A stretch of DNA of 64,000 bases from positions 682,001 through 746,000 of the forward strand of contig JAGPYM010000002.1 of the NCBI GenBank assembly GCA_020736575.1, written 5' to 3'. Origin of the DNA: Thelonectria olida. Taxonomy: Eukaryota; Ascomycota; Sordariomycetes; Hypocreales; Nectriaceae. The position numbers and the translations under genes are program-made. Shown here piece by piece: positions 1 through 12,200 of this stretch. The notes below the pieces were generated by a model. The model saw only the letters and a program-made list of their open reading frames with translations, had not been told where the DNA came from and made no database searches. Every line of letters starts with the position of its first letter. Position 1 is the first letter of the stretch.

Positions 1-1478
1 AGCTTGCAAGGCCAACCATCTTTCTGATTTGATGCATCATGAAGCTCTGCCCGTGGACCTTGAGCGAGAGCCACTCGGTGTCACCAATGATGATCGGCTT
101 AGGGTTCACGATGAAGGATTTGATGAGGCGCTTGGCGGAGGCGTCGTTAAAGGACTTCTGGACAGTATAGTTGTGGTAGTTGCGCGTACCGTTGTACTTG
201 TTCAAGGTTTCTTGGAGGCGCTCGAGACGTCCTTCGCTGATGCGGTAACGACGCTTGGCAGCGACGTAGGCCGCCTTGATGTCGCGGAGGGCAAAGTCGA
301 CGGGTCCTAGTTCGCGGCCCTTGGGCTTGTGGCTCTCGAGAGTGACGCCGGGTTGGGGAGGTTCAGAATCAGTAGCACCCTCGGCGGGAGTCTCTACCGC
401 AGGCTTCTCTTCCTCGGTGGCCTTCTCTTCCGTCTTCTTGGGTTCCTCCTTCTCTTCGACTTCCTTGCCTTCCTCCGACTCCTTCGGTGCCTCCTCTTCC
501 GAGGCGTGCATCCGCTCCAAGACAGCGGCCTTCACCCCAGGGTCCAATCGTGCCAAAATAGGCTTGATCTCGTTCTCTTCCACATCGGCCCAAAAGTCCT
601 TGACGTCCGCCATCTTCGCATTGAGTTCATCTTCCACGCCGTTTTCCTTTGCCATCTCAACCAGCTTCTTGCCCAAGAAAGTCTCAGGATGAGGTGGCAG
701 AAGACAGTAGCTGGGCATGAGGTACTCGTACCATCGAGAGTCGCACATGTGGTAGCAACTGAAGCTGTTGTTGGTCCTTTGAATTTCCCAGACGCGGATC
801 TGCTCTGGAAGATTGGCATTGATCTTCTCAACGACGTCCTCATCTTCGATGATCAGCTTCAAGCTAATAACATTGCCAGCCGCATGCACGCCCTTGTCGG
901 TTCTTGCGCATCGAACCAAGCTCGACTTCTTGGGGTCGTCGGCATTGGCCTTCGAGATAGCACCCGCGGCGACAAACGCATTGAATAGATCACGCTCGAT
1001 CGTCTTTTCGTCGCCGTTGACCTGCATTCCCTTGTATCCTGTGCCCGCGTAGCCGATCAACACGGCGACCTTGCGCTTTGGGCGTCGTTCTTCCGCGGCG
1101 ATTTCCTCTTTCGAGAAGGGGTTGCTTTCGGCCTTAGCATCGCCCTGAGCGTTCAGTTTGCGGCGTTTGTACTCGTGATACTCGTCGTTCTGCTTTCGCT
1201 TGTCACCCTTCTGACGACTAGCAGCTGGTTAGCCTTGTTGGCACGTGTAACCCTCTTTAATGGTTGCAAAGAGCAATAACGCACCTCCAATCGCCGCGTC
1301 CCCTTTCGGTTCGGCCTTTGCCTCGAGTTCGGTGGTCGTGTCGGGGGTTGCGACGGTTGCCATCCTTGCCAGACGAGGAATTGCCATTGCCATTGGCAAT
1401 GCCCGAGCCCGAGCCAGAACCGGAGTCGTTGTTATTGTTGGCGCTGCTCGCACCAGAAGCTTCATTGTCGGCCGCCAT
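1..1478 (-). CDS. PUS1: tRNA pseudouridine synthase 1 (TruA/PUS1 family), 3' end outside window
   Basis: Isomerises uridine to pseudouridine in tRNA (and other RNAs in the yeast orthologue), mainly in the nucleus. Exon 1 is 1478-1285 and exon 2 is 1217-1, joined in phase across a 67-nt intron (GTGCGT donor, CTAG acceptor). The start at 1478 opens a low-complexity N/G/S-rich leader, then a Lys/Arg-rich stretch. The TruA core follows: RRPKRKVAVLIGYAGTGYKG, then the catalytic motif CARTDKGVHA, whose Asp is near residue 170. MHQIRKMVG, a late conserved motif, is reached at the window edge near residue 465, so only the C-terminal tail is missing. A Glu/Lys/Pro-rich insertion of about 60 residues (plus-strand positions about 310-510) interrupts the core, as is common in fungal Pus1. 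The identification is firm; the first-exon start is the only ATG that keeps the intron phase. Confidence 0.93.
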
Positions 1479-2027
1479 AACTGCATCAGGCTGTGAGCTG
1501 TGGGAATGTTGAGAGAAAGATGCGCCTCGTCAGATGAAGATGCTGAAGCGTGTTGATGGCTGGAGAATTTCGATGGAAGTTTCAGTGGGACCGACCCGGA
1601 TCGGATTGGCGCGGGGCAAAACCTCTCCATACTATTATTAGGTACCCACCCCCGCTACCCTGAATCTTCGACCGTACATCATAAGAGATGTTAAGAGCTT
1701 GAATACACTCATAGGGAACCCGTCTAGGCTATTGCCGTGACATCTTAGGCCTTCCTGTCTAGACTTTGAGTTCAAAAACTATCGACTCTCAAGAATGCGA
1801 GGAGGTACTTTTATCGCAACAAGTCAACGAGCAGACAAGACACAGCAACCCGATCACAGTCCGATGTAAGTGAGACCGAAATGCGGCAAGGTAGTTCTAA
1901 TATCGCATATGAAGCGAAAGATACAGGAAATTGTTGAACAAATATATTGGTAGTAATCTTGCCGATAACATCAGGTTATACGTTCATAAAACGGCGTGGA
2001 ATTCTATGACGATAGGTGTTCAAACAT
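1479..2027. other. Intergenic: PUS1 upstream region
   Basis: This stretch separates the start of PUS1 from the 3' end of the small hydrophilic gene, also on the minus strand. It presumably holds the PUS1 promoter and the 3' UTR of the neighbour. I see no coding pattern, RNA gene or repeat in it. Confidence 0.5.
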
Positions 2028-2404
2028 TCAAGCCGTGTTCTGGTTTCGAGTGAGAGTATTGGCACTTCTCCCAGTATCATCAGGCAATCCCTCCGTGTCG
2101 CCTGGCTCTCTGTAGGACCCTTCCGGTTGGGCATGTCTAGTTCTTTCCTTCATAATGTTTCTCGTATCAATGGCTTCCGCGTCATCTTTCTCTATGATTT
2201 GTGAGCAATTTGCGTGGAGGTGAAGACGGCGTTGTACGTACCAAGTTGGGCGTCAGTATCAGCTTTGCTAGTATCAATGGGGTCGATAACCCGATCCGAG
2301 TCGGACTGCACTGGAATCGCCTCGTTCTTACTTCCGGACCGAGAAACATAACTATCATCCATGACCTCGCCGCTGGGGGCTTCATCAGTGTTTCGAGACG
2401 GCAT
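2028..2404 (-). CDS. Small conserved hydrophilic protein, 108 aa, function unknown
   Basis: Two exons, 2404-2242 and 2191-2028, join in phase 1 across a 50-nt intron with a GTACGT donor and a CATAG acceptor; the combined frame is 109 codons including the stop. The product is acidic and polar, with no hydrophobic segment or signal peptide. Recognisable pieces are DDSYVSRSGSKNEAIPVQSD, IDPIDTSKADTDAQL, KERTRHAQ and YREPGDTEGLPDD. This arrangement (YVSR near the start, IPVQSD, a DPI-D-DAQL segment, then ERTRxA and YxEPGDExGLP) matches, from memory, a family of short uncharacterised ascomycete proteins; no function is known to me. It is probably an intrinsically disordered nuclear or cytosolic protein. 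Clean intron phase and the conserved motifs are the reasons for calling it real. Confidence 0.72.
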
Positions 2405-3410
2405 GTTTGATGGCGTGAGTTTGGATCGTGCTGCTGAGTTTCAATTTCGTGCGCAATTGACCGTTCGTCTGCGCTTGATAAAATTACCGATAATTGTAAT
2501 TATGGCAAATGAAAGAAGAGTCTTGATGCACCCTAAATACAATATTTCGTTGTATGATAATGGTCACATTCTATTGTGATGCAAACCCATCCATGACGAC
2601 ATTGACTCACCAACTCATGAATCATTTAGCACAACCCACTCGATCTAGATAACGAGATGACGGGAACCTGGGGAGACCAACATCGAGGGAAACTTTGTTT
2701 AATCGTTACGAACCGCTGGTAAGGTGGCAGTTGATGACAGTTGATCATGGCCGGCGGGTTGATCATGACCCGATTCGCAATACTTACATCCCAATGAGCA
2801 TCGACTCTGGTGATATTCACGTCAGGACACGCGAAAGAAGAAAGACTAACTGATTAGAGAGCAAATCAATGACCCCGAGAAGAGGTAGATCAAAAGGGGT
2901 GGGAGATCAGATCTCGTCGCTGGCTTAATTTAACTGCTGATCTGGTAGCCGTACGATCTCTCGTCCCCCGTTCACCATACCAAGATGAGAGATGAAGCGC
3001 TTCAAGTGACATAAGAAGCCTAGATTCGCCCATTCAAAGCGAGCGATGAACGAACAACTGTCTTTGCCATCAAGAACGATCTTCTTGTCCTTCAAATTTC
3101 GCATTGGCCTCTTTGCTGGCAGCACCCAATCCTCAACCATCTGCCTCGCTTGTGCATTCCGTTGAGCCTTGGACCGAGAGGAGCGAAGGACGTTGTAAGA
3201 AGTCCCCTATGAAGCAAAAAACAAGACTGTCGGCAGGAACTTCAGAGAGAGAAGGAAGGAATGGGGCAACGGACCAAAATAGACCTTGCCACACTCAAAG
3301 TAATTGACTTTTTGCTTGCACAAGGCAGGAACAACATCTCTGCGATCCAAAAAGACGATCAAACAGACGCAAAAAAGAAAACATCACTTGCAACGGAGTG
3401 CAAAAATAAA
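2405..3410. other. Intergenic between small gene and tRNA-Leu
   Basis: About 1 kb without a supportable gene. It should contain the promoter of the minus-strand 108-aa gene just right of 2404. Short open frames here have no recognisable content. Confidence 0.5.
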
Positions 3411-3509
3411 TGATACCATTGGGATTCGAACCCAAGAGGATTGCTCCACCAGGAAGGGTTGTTAAGGTTGACCTTAACCTGGCGCCATAACCAACTCGGC
3501 CATAGTACC
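3411..3509 (-). tRNA. tRNA-Leu (anticodon AAG) with a 17-nt intron
   Basis: On the minus strand the 7-bp acceptor stem GGTACTA pairs with TGGTATC (including G-T pairs). The D stem is GCC/GGC, the anticodon stem CCAGG/CCTGG, the T arm TTGGG-TTCGAAT-CCCAA, and the discriminator base is A. A long variable arm marks it as class II. The loop reads TT-AAG-G, giving anticodon AAG at 3475-3473, followed by a canonical intron at 3471-3455 between positions 37 and 38. It decodes CUU (CUC by wobble after A34 deamination to inosine). The intron is 17 nt, and part of it can pair with the anticodon region. Confidence 0.93.
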
Positions 3510-6500
3510 TAGGGCGGATGCCCGCCTGTTGTTGGAGGAGTGTCGCCAAAACCTCATTGAGTAGCAAGAGTGTCGTGTGCTACGACGAGAGCAGCTTCAA
3601 CCTGGGGTCTGGGTGGACCTCCGTTCGGGACCATCCGACTCCAGGCTTTGATTGAGAGGCACTGTTTTGACTACGATATCCCTCTCTATCTGCCCAACAG
3701 AAATCATCGGTAATGCAACATCTGTGATTCGATACGAATCCCGGAGGCTGAAAATTTTTCATTGCAGGGCCAACAATGCAAATCTGATTACTATCCAATC
3801 AAGGTCGCATAACGTTGTATTTCTACAGTGTGCGCGTTGCATGCAGTACACGCCGGGGATCTGTCGCCAACTTACCGACTTGCATCATCTACAAAACTAC
3901 ACGGAATCGGTGCGCAGGAGTCACACCCCGAGCGTACGAGGACTGCGCCTCAATATTCTAGATGGATCTTCTCAACATGAATCAAACGCCATCGGAACCA
4001 GCCCGTTGGGCAAACATGGGCAGCATGCGCATCTGGGATATCAAAAGGGGCAAGCCATGTTTCGCGTCGCAATGCCGCCACACCGACATCGAATGTCGCA
4101 AGTATTTATGCATCTCGCAGAGGTTTTGCAGCGAGGTGAGTGGCTGCGAGACTCTGGCGGTAGGACGGGCTTGGTAGGTGAGTAGGACAAGTCGGCGTCA
4201 GTGGGATGCAACTGGCCATGAAGGGGATGAAGGGGGTGGTCAGAAACGCAATCTAACGGTTCTGACTGACCGCTCTCATTGACGATGACTGTGGATCTGG
4301 ACATCTCATCGTCGGTAGCCAAGGACAGGCGATCGTCGTCGGAATGCACGGAGACATGGCACACCTGGTTCGCCAGTTGCTGAGTAAAGGTGAGGTTGCG
4401 AAGGAAACTCGGAGGATGGCGACGACGGTAGATGATAACAACGGTAGATGATGGTGCAACCGGAGTGGACGGGCCATCAAGGACAGCTCAACAAGAAGTA
4501 TCCAGGGGCACCGTTGGATAAGAAGATCGTGACATTGCCAGGGTCGATGGGCTCAGAGATAGGGTTCAGCGCCGCCACTCGGAGGAGAGAGAAGATGATG
4601 TGCTCAGGGAGCTGACTGAGCAACCCTAATACTGTGCGTCATTCGAAACCCGACGCCCTGGGCCGTGACACGGACGCATTGCGACAGAATCACGGGAGGT
4701 GATCTATCATCTGTGGTGTTGACTGTTGATACGTACTGTACAGTAATATCATTTGGCGAGCCGGACTCGGGAGTACCATAATATCCGAGAGTGTCTGATC
4801 GTCGAGCCGCGTTTTGTGGCGTCCTTGGGATGAGTCGATGTCGGAGGCCGGATCTCGGAGATGGCGAAAGGGAATTGGCCGGTCCCGTGTCGAGACGCCT
4901 GAGTACTGGACGGAGATGAAATCCAGAGGTCTAGCTGCAATCACGTCATGGCGAGGAGAGACAAGTAGAATTCGAGAACACGGCTTTGGCCAGCCCAGGG
5001 ATGAAGCGGCAAAAGTGGCGGCAAGGCGAATGAGGGCAGAGGTTCGAGGCTGATCGAAATCCGCGATAAGTGGGATGGTTTTGCTTTTGCTCTGCTTTGT
5101 CGATTTGAGAGTGGCGCCTTGCAGAAACTGTATGGAGTAAGCAATCGAGCGAGATGACCAACAGTTGGGTCTATTCGACTCCATAGTTGACCAGAGGGGG
5201 TGAAGGAGAGAGAAATGGACAGACGAGAGAGAAAATGTCTGAGATGGGCGAGGAGGGCAGAGGAAGGACCGTGATTGGACCCTGAAGCCGGTAGATGTGA
5301 AGTCGGAAACTCGGGATCCATTGCTCTGAATCACAGAACGAGCAATAACAAGCGGTCACTTGCAAAGGGACGAACGCTACACTGACTGCAATAGGTGCAT
5401 TGTGCATTAGGCTGCTTGACTGCCTTGCCTGCCCCAGGAGGACCCGTCGATACTCCAGTTGGCTGCATGTCTGGATGCTCCGTGCCAGAAACACACGGGA
5501 AGCTAGAGCAATCACTGTATACCACCTCACCATGTGCCGCGTGGAGTCGTTTGCTGACACCATCAACTCTAATCATTTCCAAAGAATATCGCCAGAACCT
5601 CGTGATTTGCAGCATCGAAAGTGGCAAATGCCAACATGAAAACGACCGAGTAAACCCAAATGTTATCGATGCAGACAGCCGGCGAGCCGTCGACCGATTG
5701 CCGTGTCTGCCCCGCTTTACCCGTCAGCCTATTGCCTTTCCGGCCGATCGGTGACATCGATAACGCCATTTGGGGCCCAAATTCGACAGTGATCCTGTGA
5801 GGGATGGGGCCTGGGGTTTCCAGGGTTGCCAGGCTGTTCTTTTGCTGACTGAGCGCTGAGCCCAGCAAAGAGCCCCCTGAAGGCCTCCCTGCGCTGGAGG
5901 CAAGGGTTTTCGGACGCTCGCTCAATCAGCGGGCCATGTGACGACTGGGTGGCCAGGGGCCCTGAAGTGGGAGGGCCGTCATCACATTTGTTGTCATGTT
6001 AGTGTTGTTGGTTGAGATGTGCTTCGCACGCAGAAGGTTCATTTCTCATTCCCCAAGTGTCCATCAATCCCTTGTCTTACTCTGTGGGAAAATAATTGCA
6101 CTTCGATGGCTTGATGGGAATGAGACGAAACCATGTCGCACAAAGCCGACAGCAGGGGAGTCCCTCTCCTAACCAAGATTGCAGAATAACAGTACGTACT
6201 CCAGAGCTAAAAATTTACGCTGCATGAGGTAACTGCTTCCGTTGGTCGCCCCTCTCTTTTCCCCCGCCCTTTCGCCCTATCACTGCAAATCTCGCCAGAA
6301 GTCGGCGCAGCTCGCAGCACAGAGCCACAGGCACAACGACAATCCCTCCTCCAAATTGCCCTGGGTGCGATTGGGAAGGTCCTCCCACCAGGGACTTCCG
6401 CCGACGACCCGAAGGGCATGGTCCCAAGGCCCTCTTTCCCACCACCCTGTTGGGTCCTGTAGTCATTTACTCACACTTCATTACCTCTCACCTAATCTTC

Positions 6501-6903
6501 TCCCGCACACACACATTCTTGAGACGACGAACCAACTAAAGCGAGGAATTATCATTCGAAACCACTCGCAAGGACACCGTTTTAGCTCGTACTGTATACT
6601 TGCTCTTAGTGCCAGCCAAAAACAGCCACCTGCTGTCTCACAAAGGGCTGACAGGGTGGTGACCTGGTTGTGACTGGGGTTCTGGCGCAAACTCTTGGGT
6701 GGACCAGCCTTGGTGCGCTTCGCGAGCCAGCACGCCATCGCACGGCGGCGTTGCCTCAGATCCTGTTCCCCCAGACTCCCAGACTTCCACTGTCCTGTCT
6801 GTTTGGGGGGGTGTAGGTTTTCCCCATACTCGGACGCCCAAGTTACGATATCCTGCCCTCTCATCGCGCAACTCCATCCTCTCATAACCTTGGCTGCTGC
6901 GCC
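3510..6903. other. Long intergenic region upstream of the sconB-like gene
   Basis: About 3.4 kb with no gene I can defend. It includes the promoter and leader of the F-box/WD40 gene to the right. Two short stretches look weakly coding and are listed as findings: a Cys-rich plus-strand exon candidate at 3962-4134 and a broken minus-strand frame at about 4610-4250. The rest shows no recognisable protein, RNA gene or repeat. Confidence 0.45.
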
Positions 6904-9266
6904 ATGGACAGCCAGATGCTCGTCAACGGCCATCGGCCCTCCTCCGACTCATCCGCCGTCTTGACTGCCTCAACTTCTGCTTCTATACACCGCCATGCTC
7001 CCGATTCGAACTTGGACTCGTCTTCAGCCTCATCCTCGAATTCAATCTCGTCTTCCTCTTCCACGCCTGTCGCCTCTGCTGCCAGCGGCTCGGCCGAGCC
7101 TGCGCCTTCAGTGAGGTTGACCGACGCCAGCCGTGATCAACAACCCCAACAACATCCTTCCAAAGATAACTGCGACCGAACCCGCTCCGACGAGGAGATC
7201 AACCCACGACTCGTCAAGATGTCTTCTGAACTTGTTGGCAAGACGGTCAGCCCGTTTCTCAAGGAACATATTCCCGACCTATATGCCCCCATCGGAAAAG
7301 GCAACCACCATAACCACCATCATGACCACAACCACGACCACGATCATGTTCACCTCGCCAACCGCTTCATCCCGAGTTCAGTCCCGACGGTACGCAAAAA
7401 GGACCCCAACAGCAAGTACTGTTACCGACATCGCCCCGACTCCAAGTGTCGTCGTGCCGCAGACGAGTCCAAGATGGGTTTCATCCAGAGTGTAAGTGGT
7501 GTTCAATCCTTTGTTGACCCGACTATTCGTCTTTGGCGATCGCAGTGACTCTCTCTTGGCTTGGTATTAATATGAATCCCTTATAGGAACTGAATAGCTT
7601 GTCAACACCCGATCAAGAAGCCATCACCCATGTGTGGTCGCTATTTTCTGCCGCCCCTGCCAAGCATCGAGAGTTGATGCTGCAAGGTATTATCACTCAG
7701 TGTTGCTTCCCTCAACTCTCCACAGTATCACGCGAGGTCCAGGAGCAGCTCAAGATCGACTTCCTTACCGCCCTTCCCACTGAGCTTTCATACAAGATTC
7801 TCTGTTATCTTGACACGGTATCTCTTTGCAAGGCCGCACAGGTTAGCCGTCGATGGAGAGACCTTGCCGACGATGATGTTGTCTGGCACCGCATGTGCGA
7901 ACAGCACATCGATCGCAAGTGTACTAAGTGTGGCTGGGGACTGCCACTGTTGGAGCGGAAGAAGTTGATGGCATGGAGCCGCCATCAGCAGATTCATCGA
8001 CAAGAACCCCAAGAACCACGTGTAGTTGAACTGGAAGACGAAACAACCGAGTCTGGGACGCAGAAGCGACAAGCCGACGACACGGAAGACCGACCTGCAA
8101 AACGACAACGTGTAGTTGCTGCGCGGCAGCAGCTGGATCACGAGCGCAAGTTCCGCCCCTGGAAAGATGTGTACAGGGATAGGTTCAAGGTGGGGTATAA
8201 CTGGAAGACGGGCCGGTGCGCCATCAAGACCTTCAAGGGTCACGAGAATGGCGTTACTTGCCTACAGTTTGACGACAATATTCTGGCTACGGGTTCTTAC
8301 GACACAACGATAAAGATCTGGAACATTGAGACGGGCGAGGAGATTCGTACGCTGCGTGGACATATCTCTGCTGTGCGATGCCTTCAATTCGACGACAGCA
8401 AGTTGATCAGCGGTAGCTTTGACAAGACGATCAAGATCTGGAATTGGCAGACCGGCGAGTGCTTGAGCACGATTGGGTGTCACAACAACGGCGTGCTCTC
8501 AGTGCACTTTGATGGTCCCACGTTGGCGTCTGGGTCCATTGACAAGACCGTCAAAATCTTCAACTTCGACACGAAACAGACCTTCTGCCTTCGAGGTCAT
8601 ACCGACTGGGTCAACCACGTTCGCGTCGATTCACCATCGCGGGTCGTCTTTTCGGCCTCGGATGATCTTTCTGTCAAGCTGTGGGATTTGGACCTGAAGC
8701 GTTGCGTCAAGACGTTCCTGGGCCACGTGGGTCAAGTTCAACAGGTTCTTTTGATGCCTGCAGACTTTGAGCCAGACGAGATTCCGGTTAACACGGACAA
8801 CTCGGATGCGGCATCAGTTTCAAGCGGTCGTGGTCGTAGTGCAACCCCTGTGGCCGTGGAGCAACAGCAACCCCAGGATGAGAGGGCCGCCTACGGACCA
8901 GGCTTCACATCTGACCCTTCTCGGCCTCTACCTCCGCGGTACATGCTGACCGGCGGACTCGACAATACTGTTCGCCTTTGGGATACGGTCACTGGCAAGT
9001 GCATCCGAAGCATGTTTGGACATGTGGAGGGTATTTGGGGCCTAGTAGGCGACACGCTGCGTGTGGTGACAGGAGCCAACGACTCGATGACCAAGATCTG
9101 GGAACCCCGATCTGGCAAATGTGAGCGCAGCTTCACCGGACATGCAGGCCCAGTGACATGCGTTGGACTTAGCGACAGCCGCATGGCCAGTGGCAGTGAA
9201 GACGGCGAAGTACGTCTCTACAGCTTCGAAGGCGAGAGAGTCGAGGAACGTGGCACACCCTCGTAA
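6904..9266 (+). CDS. sconB: F-box/WD40 sulfur regulator (SconB / SCON-2 / Met30 type)
   Basis: Substrate receptor of an SCF ubiquitin ligase; in Aspergillus, Neurospora and yeast the orthologues target the bZIP activator of sulfur genes (MetR/CYS3/Met4) when sulfur is plentiful. Exons 6904-7491 and 7587-9266 join in phase 0 (GTAAGT donor, TATAG acceptor), giving 755 aa, longer than the roughly 650-680 aa of well-studied fungal orthologues because of a long Ser-rich N-terminus. A His/Asp-rich run lies near residues 133-150, followed by the family-specific segment [14 protein letters not shown]. The F-box starts near residue 254 ([20 protein letters not shown]). About seven WD40 repeats fill residues 406-740, with an acidic/Ser loop inserted between repeats 5 and 6. 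The start has a good context (GCCATGG). The assignment rests on domain order and the N-terminal signature and is strong. Confidence 0.94.
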
Positions 9267-12200
9267 ACCTGAGATGGAATAGGATGTATGGCACTCCGAC
9301 GACTACCAACATCTGGTGCTCCCATCAGGGCCGGCACTGCGTCACCCTCGAAGCGCCATTATCGCCACATCTTCGAGACCACATGGTACCGATAATCACA
9401 CCAAGTATCGGTTTCACCACTGGATCTTGGGTCACTATTTGCGTCTATTTGTGCATGAGTTTTCATGAGCTAGGGAGTACTGGAGTTTTCATAAAAGCAT
9501 TGGGCTCGGTTTACAATGGATTGACGACGGATTTTTTTGGGATTAAGAGCTATGCTTGGGGCATGGACAGGGCCTTGGCGAAAGGATGCCAAGGCAAGGA
9601 CCAAAACTTTGGGGGATTTGGGGACGCACTTTGGGGGAGTTTGGGGGGACAGATGATTGATGGGATTTTATGATTGTAGGAAGGCTAAGATGGAATGGCA
9701 AGTCGGCGGAAAATGTACGTTTATGTGGCTACATGCGACTGGCTTCAACATAGAAGGATACGGCCAATGCCAATGGATAAGGATAATGTCTTGACAGGAT
9801 TTGATTGAGATGTGAATGTGCGTCAGTATTTACGCGAGAGTGAAGGAATAAGTGAAGGAGTATTCGTATAATTGTCGCGGAATGGAAATGTTGCCTTTTG
9901 GAGTGGAGGAATCATAACCATGAGGATGATTACCTAGGTACACAGGTAATTCGAAGTGCAGAGTATGCGGACGCACATGTCAAAAATACCGAGTTCCTCA
10001 GAACGATGAGGTGAGGTTATCGCGGGTTTGGAGGGGACGGGTTCCTACATCAATAGCCGCAGCCGCACGAAGCCTAGGCATTCGGGATCAACAAGAAGCG
10101 TTCCAATGGACGTCGTTCGGAGCGGCTCCGCGGCCAGGGACCCGGAAATAAGTCAACAATTGCGACCTCGTGGGGATGATGCGGGCGTGGGATGCGGGAG
10201 TGGAAGTCAATCCTGTCGAAGAGTGGGCGGGATCGGAGCACGGGGGGGAGGTTCGTCGGGGAGGGTGTTTTTCGGTCGGCTCGCAGCGGTCTCCGGGGCC
10301 AGTCTCCGAATCTCCGAGCTCCGTTTGGGGTTCTGGGCTGGGTGGTGGATGAATGGATGGCCGGGATGGATAAATGGAACGGCGGACGGAGGACGGGAGG
10401 GAAGAGAGAGGGTGGACAGTTTGCATGTCTTTTTTTTTTCTTCCGAAATGCGATAGACTTATCTAAACAGGATTGTTCTGTATCGTATCTAGTGGGAAGT
10501 GCAGTTTATTTCTATGTATGTCTCCAGTGATAAGTCGGGGCGTGGTTCGTTGCAAGAGCCTTGGCCAGCCACATCAAACGGAAAAAGCGCAAGGGACAGC
10601 AGCCCTAGATCTGGTTACGAATCTGAGACTGCTCGGAATGAGGGAGGAAAGTGTCCGCCGGGCGGCCTGTGCTGGACGAGCTTTCCGGGCGGTTGGGATT
10701 GGGAGTTGTGAGGATGGCACGATTCTTGCACGGCAGTCTATGCGGCCATGCGCAATCAGGGGTGCAAGTTGACGGCGTAGGGACATGTTTTGCCGGCGAA
10801 GCACCTCCGAGCGCGACGAGGAATACCGAGTGCGCAGCCAGGGTGGAAGAGAAAGTCAAAGGCCGAACTTGTTGTGGAAGCTATCCGGTTGTTTCTGGTT
10901 TCAATATTGAAGTCGGCTCCAGACCTCGGCAAGCGGCCGGTTTAGACATTGGTCGGGCCTCCGGGGTGGGTCCGAGTTGTTCACCTGGAGAGTCCGGAAC
11001 AATGTTCAATCAGGAAGAGCAGCAAAATATGAAGAATTGACGGCAGCATAGTATTCAGAGACACACCGGTGTGCAGTGAAGAGGGAAGGGAGTTTGTTCT
11101 CTGGACGGTAGGTGTCCGGACTTGTATTATTCGTACACACAGACTCTGGACCTGGGACTTGCATGCTTCGCACATGAGCTCCCCTGGTCATATTCATCCC
11201 GAAAGCCCCCGAATCTCGCAGCGGCTTGTTCCCTTCTTTGGCGCAGAGATTCTCTCGATGGGTGAAGTGATTAATCTCAAGCGCAAACAACAGCGCGCGT
11301 GCATGCATTCGATGGAATCAAACAGCACTTGGCTTCCATGGGTTATAAGCCCCCGAGGTCCCCCCACTTGCCCTGAGAAGCCCAAACCCACTTTTAAGAA
11401 AGAAACAAAAGCAAAGTATCAGGTACTCTCTCCACCAGCGGATAATGGCAGTGGCCCCGAGTTATGGATACGTTCACTCACCTTGGGAGCATTGGAAAAA
11501 AGTTGAAGCTTGCTGGCCGAGCTGAAGGGAAGGAGAGAGGTTGCGGTGGTGCTTGTCCGCGTCGGAAAGAAAGGGGACCCCGCAAAATCACAAGCTCGGC
11601 TGTGCGTCGGCAAAGGACGTCACCTTATGAAAACAATAAACACGAATTTTGTGTGAATTTGCGAATATATCGTTCAATTCATATCAATTCGGAAGAGTCA
11701 AGGATGGCTCTTATCTGCATGCATGAAGAGAACAACACCAGTCCCGTTTTCGGATCCCAATCCACGCCACAATTTCTCTCTCTTCACAGCAGCGTCAACT
11801 GTCGATAATATCAAGCGAAGAGAGTCTCCTCGGCCGCATGGATGGATGCACCACCCCCAGTCCTCCGCCTGCCCGGAGCCCCAAGTCCCCCAGAAGTTGA
11901 GCCAGGTTCAACTCGAGTGGGGTTTTCCAAAGGCCGCCCACCCCCAATCTTCACTAATGTCTGGCTGTGTCGGTTCCGAACAGAATTGAGTCTTCAGGCT
12001 TTCAGAGGAGAGAATCAAGGCAACGGCGAAGAGCATGAGGCAAGAACACTAAGAGCAAACCAAGTTAACTGTCCGATCCTGGTTGTCAGCTTAAACGGGA
12101 AATACAACATGTGAGAGAGAACCAGCCGGACATGGGCATCTTGTCATGGGATGGGAGGGGTGTAAGCTTCGCTCATGGATGAACCAAACAGAAGCCTCAT

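Noticed and set aside
3652..4185. 177-aa plus-strand open frame
   Set aside because: No recognisable motif, overlaps other frames and the tRNA 3' flank; amino-acid composition looks random.
4690..5334. 214-aa minus-strand open frame
   Set aside because: Ser/Pro/Leu-rich translation typical of antisense CT-rich DNA; no domain, and nearby frames are equally long.
6481..6933. 150-aa minus-strand frame overlapping the sconB start
   Set aside because: It lies in the leader and start of a well-supported gene on the other strand; no motif.
9284..9673. 129-aa frame just after the sconB stop
   Set aside because: Most likely 3' UTR; no homology signal or proper start context.
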